DNA of 64,000 nt from Dyadobacter subterraneus (GTDB lineage Bacteria > Bacteroidota > Bacteroidia > Cytophagales > Spirosomataceae). The DNA lies in the NCBI RefSeq assembly GCF_015221875.1, contig NZ_JACYGY010000001.1:1984001-2048000 (forward strand). Reading direction: 5' to 3'. The translations under genes were made by a program, and so were the position numbers. This document shows, one piece after another, positions 46,414 through 54,932 of the stretch. Numbering within the stretch: the stretch's first letter is position 1; each line of letters opens with the position of its first letter. The notes under the pieces are model-generated. The model was not told the DNA's origin, did not search any database, and worked only from the letters and a program-made list of their open reading frames with translations.

Positions 46414-48178
46414 TCCATACTCAGATAGTCGGTTCATCGGATTTGTAACAATGGTAGCACCTTATGTCACCAGTGTTCATTTCCCATCATCTGTATTGCT
46501 TAAGAAGTTTTTTAATGCGGATGAGGGTTTTCATGCCTTGACTGGTAAGTATATCGTTATAGAAGGATCGGGTTATGGTTTTATTGGTAAAATTATAGAA
46601 ATCTCGTTACCTGAAAAGGAGAGGCTTAATTTAACTGAGACTCGGTTTGAAAAGGATAACTTTCATCCGGTTGGTAAGATTGAAATTGTTCTGTGCTTTA
46701 ATAACTATGAATTACAAGCCCAAAAAGGATTAGACCAACTTCCGCCAGTTGGGGCCAAGGTATATTTGTGTTCGAATGATTTTTTAAGGTCATTGTTAAT
46801 TGATTTCGGGAAAAGCAGGGGCAAAGACGATACTTTCATTTCGTTGGCTCATTTGCCAAACGACGAGGCCAATTATATCAATGTCTCCGCACAGGCTCTT
46901 TTTGGAAGACATTGTGCAATTGTTGGAACAACAGGTGGAGGAAAAAGTTGGACCGTAGCAAAACTCGTACAAGAGGTAGTTAAGATAAATGGAAAGGCAA
47001 TTTTGATTGATGCAACTGGCGAATATTCAACCTTGCAGTCAAATGAAAAGATAGAATATTTAAGGTTTAATAGCGGAAATCCGGAAGAAGGTATTTATTT
47101 TAATTATAAAGGTCTTCGAGAAACTGATTTGTATGCCTTGTTTAGACCTACCGGGCAGGCTCAAATCCCCAAGCTCCAAGAAGCAATGAAGAGTTTAAGG
47201 CTAATTGAAATCTTAGCTACTAAGGGAAATAAGACGGCAAATGATAATGAAATCAGTAATCCAGATGCTCCCCAAAAATTTTGGGATGTGCATCCACACC
47301 AAGGAGTAACACTTCTTGCAAAGGCCTCTAATTCAAGAAATCGACTAATTAAGGCATATAAAGAAAATCTTGGAGTATATAATGTTGATTGTCAGTTTGA
47401 TATATCCGCTCTGGCTTTGCAAATAAACAATGAGTGCGTTAAGGAATTTTCTAATAATGACAATTTTGGGTCATCTGACACAAACGCATTGGGTTTCTGC
47501 CAAACACTTATTTCAAGAATACTGGTAACTGTCAACAGTAAATCTTTCAAGGAGACTTTTGGTTTTGGCAATGAAAATAAACCCGATAGCGAGTTTTCTT
47601 CAAAAGTAAATGAATTTCTTCACGCTGATTCAAAAAAAAATGTACTGATCCTATCCGTAGCCGAAGTGCCTTCCGAACATAAGTTACGTGAGATATTAGT
47701 AAATTCAATCGGCCGCTTTTTGTTGGAAAAGGCAATATCTAAGCAGTTTAAGAAGTCGACTCCAGCTGATCCAAAAAGAAGTGTTCTCCTGTTTTTAGAC
47801 GAAGCCCATTTGTTTTTAAACAAAAGAATACGGGATGAATACTCAATAGAAGTTGAGTTAGATGCGTTTGAGCGAATTGCAAAGGAGTGCAGAAAGTTCG
47901 GCTTATTCCTAGTTCTGTCTACTCAAATGCCCAGAGATATTCCCAAAGGAGTATTAAGTCAAATGGGGACATTTATTGTTCACCGCTTGATTAATCAGCA
48001 AGACCGGGAAGCAATTGAGTATGCTTGCTCTGAGGCTAATAAATCTTCACTTTCATTTTTACCAATACTAGGTTCAGGTGAAGCAATGTTGACAGGAGTG
48101 GATTTTCCTATGCCAATAATTCTAAAAATACAGCAACCTGCAATAAAACCGGATTCCGGAACACCATCAGTTTTTTAA
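46400..48178 (+). CDS. HerA-like DNA-translocating ATPase (Nezha-type partner)
   Basis: 592 residues. The HAS-barrel-like N terminus leads to Walker A VGTTGGGKSW (176-184). Later come RSVLLFLDEAHLF (Walker B), TQMPRDIPKGVLSQ and FIVHRLINQQDREAI, typical of HerA. Such ATPases form hexamers. It overlaps the SIR2 gene by 14 bases, the arrangement of the SIR2-HerA antiphage pair. HerA is thought to hold SIR2 in a complex and also to process DNA. Confidence 0.9.
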   Translation: MNKHNPYSDSRFIGFVTMVAPYVTSVHFPSSVLLKKFFNADEGFHALTGKYIVIEGSGYGFIGKIIEISLPEKERLNLTETRFEKDNFHPVGKIEIVLCFNNYELQAQKGLDQLPPVGAKVYLCSNDFLRSLLIDFGKSRGKDDTFISLAHLPNDEANYINVSAQALFGRHCAIVGTTGGGKSWTVAKLVQEVVKINGKAILIDATGEYSTLQSNEKIEYLRFNSGNPEEGIYFNYKGLRETDLYALFRPTGQAQIPKLQEAMKSLRLIEILATKGNKTANDNEISNPDAPQKFWDVHPHQGVTLLAKASNSRNRLIKAYKENLGVYNVDCQFDISALALQINNECVKEFSNNDNFGSSDTNALGFCQTLISRILVTVNSKSFKETFGFGNENKPDSEFSSKVNEFLHADSKKNVLILSVAEVPSEHKLREILVNSIGRFLLEKAISKQFKKSTPADPKRSVLLFLDEAHLFLNKRIRDEYSIEVELDAFERIAKECRKFGLFLVLSTQMPRDIPKGVLSQMGTFIVHRLINQQDREAIEYACSEANKSSLSFLPILGSGEAMLTGVDFPMPIILKIQQPAIKPDSGTPSVF

Positions 48179-48413
48179 TTTTTTAAGAATATTTTCATAA
48201 ATCTTAAAAGGGGTAAGATCGACTTATACATTCTTTACTTAAATGGACCTAGTTCAATTTCCAATATTGATATTACGTTCTTTTTTTGTTTACAACCTGA
48301 ATAATTGTGGATTTTAATTTGGTCTTACTGCGCCGTAAATATTCTCGCATTAAAGGATTATTATTAGTGAAAGTATTTCATAATTTTAACAAAATCAGTT
48401 TTTACTTTAATTT

Positions 48414-49310
48414 ATGCGCGCATTTGTATCATATAGATTTGGTGACGATATAACGGCTATTAAGGAGCTGTTGATGGAAAAAGATATTGATATTTTCGAT
48501 TCAATGTTTGATATTAAAACAGGAGAATCATTTCAGCAAAGTATAAAAGACGCGATCAAAAGCTGCGATTTTCTTATATTCAATTATTCGGAGGATAACT
48601 TATATATTGCATTTGAGGCAGGCGTTGCTGTCGCAGTGAATAAGCCGATCTTCTCGATTCTTAATGGAGGCCACGAGAATACATTTTTGTTGGATTCGAC
48701 TTATGTGCATGCACATCCTAATGAGGTTGAAAAGATTAGGTTCAGTTTTGAATTATTTTTGAAGAATACAATATTTAAGAAGAAGAAGAATCCTCTGGTA
48801 ATGGTACGATCTTCGCATTATTATGGTGGTGGAGAAGCAATTCCAAATAAAAGCCATTTTAATGTTGTTGAACGATACAATGGAATTAAAGATAAGTCAG
48901 ACATTGCTTTGGAGCGTTTTTTTGAAGAAATTTTTCTAGCATATTCAGTAAACGCAGTAAAAAACTCAAATATTAATTCACAAACCTCAGGGTGGCTTCC
49001 AGATTTTTCAATTTGGAGCGATCTTTTGGCTCCAATACTTGGCAACCCAATTATTGTTGAAATTAAACCTGAGATAAACAACAGAAATCTCGACGAGCTT
49101 GCAAATACCATAATAAAGTTGGTCACAACTAACCCCACCAGCAGTGTTCTCATATTGTATGATAGTTTGAGAAATATTACAAGAAAAGATTTGCCTATTA
49201 CTCCAAGCCATCTGTTTATTGCAATTCCGGAGCTAATAGAAGAACTAGATTCTCATGGATTTGCTTCATCAATTAGAAAGTTTAGAAACAATCTAGTACA
49301 TAGCATTTAA
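48414..49310 (+). CDS. TIR-like N-terminal domain fused to a PD-(D/E)XK-like C-terminal domain
   Basis: 298 residues. The N-terminal 120 begin MRAFVSYRFGDD and carry DSMFDIKTGESF and YIAFEAGVAVAVNKPIF. This is a TIR/nucleoside-deoxyribosyltransferase-like Rossmann fold with a candidate catalytic Glu in the FEAG motif. The C-terminal half (about 150-298) has LPDFSIWSDLL followed by PIIVEIKPEI, a D...E-x-K arrangement as in restriction-endonuclease folds. Thus NADase-like and nuclease-like halves are joined. It precedes a small nuclease gene by one base. The combination is not one I can name. Confidence 0.65.
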   Translation: MRAFVSYRFGDDITAIKELLMEKDIDIFDSMFDIKTGESFQQSIKDAIKSCDFLIFNYSEDNLYIAFEAGVAVAVNKPIFSILNGGHENTFLLDSTYVHAHPNEVEKIRFSFELFLKNTIFKKKKNPLVMVRSSHYYGGGEAIPNKSHFNVVERYNGIKDKSDIALERFFEEIFLAYSVNAVKNSNINSQTSGWLPDFSIWSDLLAPILGNPIIVEIKPEINNRNLDELANTIIKLVTTNPTSSVLILYDSLRNITRKDLPITPSHLFIAIPELIEELDSHGFASSIRKFRNNLVHSI

Positions 49311-49311
49311 A

Positions 49312-49845
49312 ATGGCCAACTATTCACAGAACACATTAGCTGGCCACTTTCATAATTGTGACAACGCAGCCACAAATCAAGATAAGGGAAGAGCATTTGA
49401 AGATTTGGCATGCTATCTTTTCCAAAATCTACCTGGGGTAAGTATTGCGATGAGGAATCAAATGAACGCCTTTGACAATGAAGAAATTGATGTGGCTATA
49501 TGGAACGATCGTGTGGCAAGGGGTATTCATTTTTTACCAAATGTAATCTTGATAGAATGTAAAAACTGGACTAAGCCAGTTTCTAGTATTGAGGTTAGTT
49601 GGTTTTGTCAAAAGCTTCAATCCAGAGGTCTTGATTTTGGAATCCTTATAGCAAACAATGGAATCACTGGAAATCAGGCAGATCTTGACGCTGCTCACAA
49701 TACAATAGCAATGCATCTAAGTCAAAAGAGGCGTTTGGTAGTGATAACAAGAACAGAGATTAATTCCCTAAGCACAACGGTGGAAATGATTACTCTAATA
49801 AAAAATAAACTTTGCCTTCTGGCAGTAGGAGGACGCATATCGTAA
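49312..49845 (+). CDS. Small Mrr-like restriction endonuclease fold protein
   Basis: 177 residues with a REase core: E30 in the helix GRAFEDLACYLF, D60 in EEIDVAIWN, and E82-x-K84 in LIECKNW. The length is right for a stand-alone catalytic domain of the Mrr type. It begins one base after the TIR-like/REase gene, so the two almost certainly form one transcript. The natural role could be damage to modified or foreign DNA. The IS21 insertion begins about 95 bases beyond its stop, so anything further downstream in the original operon is displaced. Confidence 0.82.
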   Translation: MANYSQNTLAGHFHNCDNAATNQDKGRAFEDLACYLFQNLPGVSIAMRNQMNAFDNEEIDVAIWNDRVARGIHFLPNVILIECKNWTKPVSSIEVSWFCQKLQSRGLDFGILIANNGITGNQADLDAAHNTIAMHLSQKRRLVVITRTEINSLSTTVEMITLIKNKLCLLAVGGRIS

Positions 49846-49948
49846 ATATATAGAACTTTGTTACACCTCGATAAAAGTCGAATTTAAAATTATCTTTAAA
49901 GCCCCTTAACAGGCAAATTGCAGCGGACCTGTAGGTGAGGTGGATATT

Positions 49949-50132
49949 CCGGAGCATGTTGACCCCTAAAAGCCGGAATGTTTTGGAATGTTAAAGTAGC
50001 CTGATTCGCTGGAATCGCCTGCCATTCCGGCACATATTGACCCCCTTAAAAGTTGAGAACGGAACGTACCGGAGCATGTTGACCCCTCTAAAACGGATTT
50101 CGACATGGTGTACCGGAGGATACTGACCCCCT
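49949..50132. repeat. Four transposase-site repeats at the IS21 left end
   Basis: CCGG(A/C)(G/A)(C/G)AT(G/A)(T/C)TGACCCC occurs at 49949, 50027, 50069 and 50113. The right end holds inverted copies around 52511 and 52534. This is the multi-site end structure used by IS21 transposases. Confidence 0.75.
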
Positions 50133-50168
50133 CTTAGCGTTGGTTTTGGTTTATTTAGTGATCTTTTA

Positions 50169-51764
50169 ATGACTAAAAGCAGATCACTGATGGCTGGAAA
50201 ACCAAGACCTATGAGCCAGATTAAACAACTTTTACGATTACATTCTCAAGGCTATTCCATTAAGGCTATCGCCCGTACGCTCGGTATCAGCAAGAATACT
50301 GTGAAGTCGTATTTAAGCAAACTGGAATCAGTGAATATCGAGCCGCAGGAATTATTGCAGCTGGAAGACCCTGCACTGGAAAACAAGTTTCATGCAGGCA
50401 ATCCCGCTTATAAAGATCCAAGGTATGTGCATCTGAAGGGTAAGCTTGATTACTTCCGGGGTCAGCTTGAAAAAGTTGGCGTAACTAAAAAGTTACTTTG
50501 GGAAGAATACATTCAGACCTTCCCGCAGGGATATGGCTACTCTCAGTTTTGCTTCCATTTACACCAGCAGCTTGTGGCAGCCAGGTCGTCTTCGGTTCTT
50601 GTTTTCCAACCCGCAGATAAACTTATGGTAGATTTTGCGGGCAAGCCAATGCATTATATTGATAAGCAGACTGGCGAAGTGATTGCGTGTCAAGTGTTTG
50701 TTGCCTGTTTGCCTTTCTCGGATTATGCATTTGCTATGGCAGTTCCCAGCCAACGGATCGGCGACTTCCTGTATGCTCTTTCCTGTTGTCTGAACGAACT
50801 GGGTGGTGTACCAAAAGCTTTGGTTCCTGATAATTTAAAGTCTGCCGTGATAAGAGCTGATCGTTATGAACCTCAGATTAACCAGAGCCTGGACGACTTC
50901 GCTAATCACTATAATATGTCGGTGGTACCGGCAAGAGCGGGAAAACCTAAAGACAAAAGTAAGGTTGAGAACCAGGTAAAGCTTTTATACACCCGGGTTT
51001 ATGCCAAGCTTCGTAACCGTCAGTTTTTTGATATCACTTCCTTAAATGAAGCGATAAAAGAAAAGATCAACGAGCATAACCAGACACGCATGCAGCGCAA
51101 GGATTACTGCCGTCAGGAACGGTTCCTGGCCGTAGAAAAACCACTGCTGCTACCATTGCCTGAGCAGCACTTTGAGCTGAAGTATTACTGTGAACCCAAG
51201 GTTGCCCATAGTGGTCACGTCTGTATCATGAAGCACTTTTACAGTGTTCCCTACGCGCTGACGGGCATAAGGGTAAAGGTTGTTTATACCCGTAATATGG
51301 TCAACATTTATGCGCACGGCAAGATGGTCGCTGTTCATATTCGCAGCTATTTGAAGGGAGGATATTCTTCTGTAAAAGAACATCTTAGTTCTCAGAATCA
51401 GGCCTATCTGGACCGTAGCCCTAATTATTACCTTCAAAAGGCCAGAAGTAAATCCGAAGACTTATATCTTCTGGTCGAGCAAATCTTCCAGCAGGACCGT
51501 TATCCCGAGCAGCTCTACCGAAGCTGCGATGGTCTTTTTCGTCTGCACCGCGATAGCAATCCGGATAAATTTGCAAAGGCCTGCCAGATCGCCATAGATA
51601 ACGGAATTTACTCTTACCGATTCATTCAGAAGATCCTGGAAAATAACATGACCGATCATCAAGATGAGATAACTCAGCCTCAAACGCTACCGGCACATCA
51701 TAACATCCGGGGCAAAGATTATTACATACAGTCTACCATTAACTTTTTACAAAATGAAAATTGA
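50169..51764 (+). CDS. istA: IS21 family transposase IstA
   Basis: 531 residues. The N-terminal HTH GYSIKAIARTLGISKNTVKS is followed by a retroviral-type DDE integrase core: VDFAGKP for the first Asp, PDNLKSAV for the second and GKPKDKSKVENQV for the Glu. The C-terminal extension is typical of IstA. A second ATG seven codons in (MAGKPRPMSQ) matches the usual family start. An inverted repeat AGTGATC/GATCACT flanks the first ATG and may modulate translation. IstB overlaps the end by 11 bases. Confidence 0.93.
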   Translation: MTKSRSLMAGKPRPMSQIKQLLRLHSQGYSIKAIARTLGISKNTVKSYLSKLESVNIEPQELLQLEDPALENKFHAGNPAYKDPRYVHLKGKLDYFRGQLEKVGVTKKLLWEEYIQTFPQGYGYSQFCFHLHQQLVAARSSSVLVFQPADKLMVDFAGKPMHYIDKQTGEVIACQVFVACLPFSDYAFAMAVPSQRIGDFLYALSCCLNELGGVPKALVPDNLKSAVIRADRYEPQINQSLDDFANHYNMSVVPARAGKPKDKSKVENQVKLLYTRVYAKLRNRQFFDITSLNEAIKEKINEHNQTRMQRKDYCRQERFLAVEKPLLLPLPEQHFELKYYCEPKVAHSGHVCIMKHFYSVPYALTGIRVKVVYTRNMVNIYAHGKMVAVHIRSYLKGGYSSVKEHLSSQNQAYLDRSPNYYLQKARSKSEDLYLLVEQIFQQDRYPEQLYRSCDGLFRLHRDSNPDKFAKACQIAIDNGIYSYRFIQKILENNMTDHQDEITQPQTLPAHHNIRGKDYYIQSTINFLQNEN

Positions 51765-52470
51765 AGTGCAATTAAAAGAACTACGTCTGCATGGTATGTG
51801 CAGCAGCTGGCAGGCATTGCTGGAAACCCGAAGACATCATGAGCTCAATCTTGCCGAAGGTCTTGAACTCCTTCTGCAGGCAGAACACCAGCAGCGCAGT
51901 GACCAGCGTTTTGAACGGTTACAGAAGAACGCACAGTTCCGCTACCAGGCTTCCGTCGAAGAATTAAATATGGATAGTTCCAGAGGACTTGACCGTTCGC
52001 TGGTCACAGAACTGGCTACCGGAAATTATCTGTCCAAAGGCGAAGCCATCCTGATCAGTGGCGCTTCCGGCGCTGGAAAGAGCTTTTTAGCATCGGCTCT
52101 TGGCCACCAGGCTTGTGCGCAGGGCTATAAAGTCCAGTACTACAACCTGCAAAAGTTGCTGTTGAAAACGAAACTAAGCCGGGTCGACGGAAGCATTTAC
52201 AAGCTCATGGAAAGACTATCACGTTCTGAACTCCTTATTCTGGATGACTTTGGACTTACCCGGCTAGAACAGCAGCAGCGCATGGACCTGATGGAAATTA
52301 TTGAGGATCGCCACGCGAAAAGGTCCACCATTATTGCAAGTCAATTACCGGTTGCAAACTGGTATGATGTAATTGGTGAGGAAACGGTTGCCGACGCGAT
52401 ATTAGATCGATTAGTCCATACTTCATACCGGATCGAACTAAAAGGTGAAAGTTTAAGAAAAAAACGGTAA
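51754..52470 (+). CDS. istB: IS21 helper ATPase IstB
   Basis: 238 residues of the IstB/DnaC AAA+ type: Walker A SGASGAGKSFLASAL, Walker B LLILDDFGL, then ASQLPVANWYDVIGEE and a C-terminal arginine (RLVHTSYRIELKG). It regulates target selection and activates IstA. It overlaps istA by 11 bases. The complete sequence suggests a functional element. Confidence 0.95.
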   Translation: MKIEVQLKELRLHGMCSSWQALLETRRHHELNLAEGLELLLQAEHQQRSDQRFERLQKNAQFRYQASVEELNMDSSRGLDRSLVTELATGNYLSKGEAILISGASGAGKSFLASALGHQACAQGYKVQYYNLQKLLLKTKLSRVDGSIYKLMERLSRSELLILDDFGLTRLEQQQRMDLMEIIEDRHAKRSTIIASQLPVANWYDVIGEETVADAILDRLVHTSYRIELKGESLRKKR

Positions 52471-52586
52471 AATTGTCAGCCCATCAGAATCTCTCAGATC
52501 AAAACCTAAATTAAGGGGGTCAGCATGCCCGGTACGGGGTCAGCATTAGGCTCTTCGTCAATTTTGGTGAAAAATATCTTTAAATA

Positions 52587-53060
52587 TTACACATTATTTT
52601 TTGCTACATATCCTTCCTCTTTCCGGAATTCTACACCAATTCTGTTTAGTAATTTATAAACCTGGGCACTTTGATATCTTGTATTATAGGTGCTATTTAT
52701 CCATTCCAGTAATATCGGCCCTGACCATCTTTTTCTGTCATACCCGTATTTCGTTGGCAGTTCTTTCAAGACAACAGATCTGATATTTTCCAGATCCGAT
52801 TCCGATAAAATTGACTTCCGCCCGCGACCAGATAAATCGTAAAGACCAATTACTCCACTTTCCTCAAATCTGTGTACCCAATTTGTAACCTGCTTAAAGC
52901 TTATGCCATATATTTTCGCCACCTCTCGGCTAGATAAGCCCTTTGCAACCTGATACACCATATTTAACCGGGTTGCTACGACGAAACCAGAATCACTGTT
53001 TAGTAACTCCTTGATCTCCTCTGGTTTGGATCGTGTGATTTTCAGAACTGGTTTGCCCAT
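52587..53060 (-). CDS. Winged-helix protein carried by ISL3 (IS630 N-terminus-like)
   Basis: 157 residues. An HTH (AKGLSSREVAKIYGISFKQVTNW) followed by a second winged segment (LPTKYGYDRKRWSGPILLEW) resembles the N-terminal DNA-binding half of IS630-type transposases. It has no DDE catalytic part. It lies inside the ISL3 ends and is transcribed divergently from the transposase, with 56 bases between starts. It is probably an accessory or regulatory protein of this ISL3 group. It could instead be a remnant. Confidence 0.75.
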   Translation of the reverse strand: MGKPVLKITRSKPEEIKELLNSDSGFVVATRLNMVYQVAKGLSSREVAKIYGISFKQVTNWVHRFEESGVIGLYDLSGRGRKSILSESDLENIRSVVLKELPTKYGYDRKRWSGPILLEWINSTYNTRYQSAQVYKLLNRIGVEFRKEEGYVAKNNV

Positions 53061-53116
53061 ATTTTTGATTTTAGACTTAAATATATTAATTATATGTGTA
53101 CTTAATTAATATAATA

Positions 53117-54784
53117 ATGTCGATATCTCATTTTGTACTTCCTGCTGGTATCCGTTTCGGACAGGTATCTATCAAACATAACAGCTCCGGTGTATTAATA
53201 ACTGCCCTGTCTGCCCAAAAGTATTCGCCATGTCCCATCTGTAATGTGCGAAGTAAAACTATTCATAGCTATTACCATCGGAAGTTGGCAGATTTATCAA
53301 TTGCAGGAAATAAGGTTCAGGTCTTGCTGCATTGCAGAAAGTTTTTCTGCGGTAATACAAAATGTTACCGAAAAGTATTTACTGAAAGATTTACAAATGA
53401 GCTATTAACTTATGCAAGACGATTTTGCAGAACTACAAAAACACTTGCAAAAATTGGGTTAGAACTGGGTGGAAATAAAGGATCTGCAATAAGCAGAGCT
53501 ATTGCCTGTCCGATAAGTCCGGCAACAATGATAAGAACAGTCAAAAAAATTTGTTATTGTACGGATCAGCAGACTTCCGGAGTGATTGGTGTCGACGACT
53601 GGGCCTTTAAAAAAGGGAGAAATTATGGAACTGTCATAGTTGATCTGGTTAATGCCAGAATAGTCGATTTATTAGGTGACAGGGAAGCTGAGACTTTGGC
53701 CAACTGGCTTGAAAAGCATCCGGAAGTACATACTGTTTCGCGTGATCGCGCCAGTGCCTATGCGCTCGGAATTCGTAAAGGGGCGCCACAGGCAGTCCAG
53801 GTGGCTGATCGCTTCCATCTCCTTGTTAATCTACGTGATGCACTTCAGCGATCGTTTCACAAACACAGTGCCGTTTTAAAGGCGGCTTTTAAAGAATTTA
53901 CTGAACAAAAAAATCCTGACAAACCGCAGTATGTTGAGGAAATTAGCGAACATTCCATTATTAAACCAAGTGTCCATACCCCGGAAAATACCTCATTATT
54001 TACAGGTAATGTAAGTTTACAAAGGCAGTTTAAATTTGAAAAAGCCAAAGAACTTTATTCTAAAGGTTATGACATCGGACCTATTGCCAAGCACCTTAAC
54101 GCAAGTAGGAGATCGATAAGAAAATACATTCGTCTCGATGTGTTGCCAGCAAGAACAGAGCCTGTTTACTCTCCATTAATGAGTAACTTTGACAAGTTTA
54201 GGCAGTACTTAAGTGCAAATTATAAGCCGGGCCTTACAACATACAGACAATTGCATCAAACTATTGTTGCAAATGGATTTAATGGGAAATACAGCAGCTT
54301 TTGTGACAGGATGAACCAACTTGTTAAAGGGGGAGAAATGCAATTTGTGTCTCAAAACGAAAACATAGCTTTAAAACCACTGCCTGACATTAAAATTTGG
54401 TCAATTACGAAATTGTCCTTTATGGCCCTTTCCGATGTGGATAAACTAAACGTCACAGACAAAGAATTTCTTGATTTTTTATACAGATCATCCAGTATTA
54501 TAAGTGAAGCATCAGAACTTGCAAGTCAATTCAAAAAGTTATTTTATACAAAGGAACCCGGAAGTCTACAAAAATGGATTGAACGAGCGATAAAGTCAGA
54601 TTCAAGCCTGAAAACATTTGCAAAAGGAATACTCCTGGATTATGAAGCTGTGAATCAGGCCGTCATATCGAGTATCAGTAACGGGCAAGTTGAAGGACAA
54701 GTAAATAAACTTAAAACCATTAAGAGAAAAATGTACGGAAGGGCTGGATTTGACCTTTTAAAGACAATGGTACTCGCAAATTAA
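53117..54784 (+). CDS. ISL3 family transposase
   Basis: 555 residues from the ATG giving MSISHFVLP. An N-terminal zinc ribbon (CPICNVRSKTIHS then HCRKFFCGNTKCYRK) and an HTH precede the ISL3 DDE core: GVDDWAFKKGRNYGTVIVDL (first Asp), SRDRASAYALG (second Asp) and the C-terminal Glu region ISNGQVEGQVNKLKTIKR. The protein is full length. A wide insertion containing an extra HTH (GYDIGPIAKHLNASRRSIRKY) lies between the second Asp and the Glu, as in this ISL3 branch. It ends inside the right terminal repeat. Confidence 0.93.
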   Translation: MSISHFVLPAGIRFGQVSIKHNSSGVLITALSAQKYSPCPICNVRSKTIHSYYHRKLADLSIAGNKVQVLLHCRKFFCGNTKCYRKVFTERFTNELLTYARRFCRTTKTLAKIGLELGGNKGSAISRAIACPISPATMIRTVKKICYCTDQQTSGVIGVDDWAFKKGRNYGTVIVDLVNARIVDLLGDREAETLANWLEKHPEVHTVSRDRASAYALGIRKGAPQAVQVADRFHLLVNLRDALQRSFHKHSAVLKAAFKEFTEQKNPDKPQYVEEISEHSIIKPSVHTPENTSLFTGNVSLQRQFKFEKAKELYSKGYDIGPIAKHLNASRRSIRKYIRLDVLPARTEPVYSPLMSNFDKFRQYLSANYKPGLTTYRQLHQTIVANGFNGKYSSFCDRMNQLVKGGEMQFVSQNENIALKPLPDIKIWSITKLSFMALSDVDKLNVTDKEFLDFLYRSSSIISEASELASQFKKLFYTKEPGSLQKWIERAIKSDSSLKTFAKGILLDYEAVNQAVISSISNGQVEGQVNKLKTIKRKMYGRAGFDLLKTMVLAN

Positions 54785-54932
54785 TTCACCAAAATTGAAG
54801 AAGAACCCAGCATTAACGGAATATCCAGGTGAGGTATTGCCGACTTCCATAAAGATAACAATAAGTTAATTTCTTAGATGTTTATTTAGTACAATCTATG
54901 CTCACGCCTATTAACAGGGCATTATCAAAATC

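Larger units (their letters stand above)
52549..54807. mobile_element. ISL3 family insertion sequence with 8-base target duplication
   Basis: Terminal repeats GG(C/T)TCTTC(G/T)TCAATTTTGG are inverted at the two ends (left 52549, right to 54807). CAGCATTA is duplicated directly on both sides (52541-52548 and 54808-54815), the 8-base duplication known for ISL3. It carries a full transposase gene and a divergent HTH gene. The interrupted DNA is the right end of the IS21 element, so it arrived after the IS21. Confidence 0.93.
49941..54827. mobile_element. IS21 family insertion sequence, interrupted by ISL3
   Basis: Terminal inverted repeats TGGATATTCCG...CGGAATATCCA bound the element, with further TGACCCC-type sites inside each end. 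GGTGAGG flanks both sides directly (49934-49940 and 54828-54834), a 7-base target duplication that could be read as 9 bases if the terminal T and A are assigned to the target. The genes istA and istB are intact. The ISL3 element at 52549-54807 lies inside the right-hand end, between its two inner TGACCCC sites and the outer end. Confidence 0.88.

Noticed and set aside
49934..54834. Composite transposon made of IS21 and ISL3
   Set aside because: The ISL3 lies inside the IS21 right end with its own target duplication; there is no pair of like IS elements.
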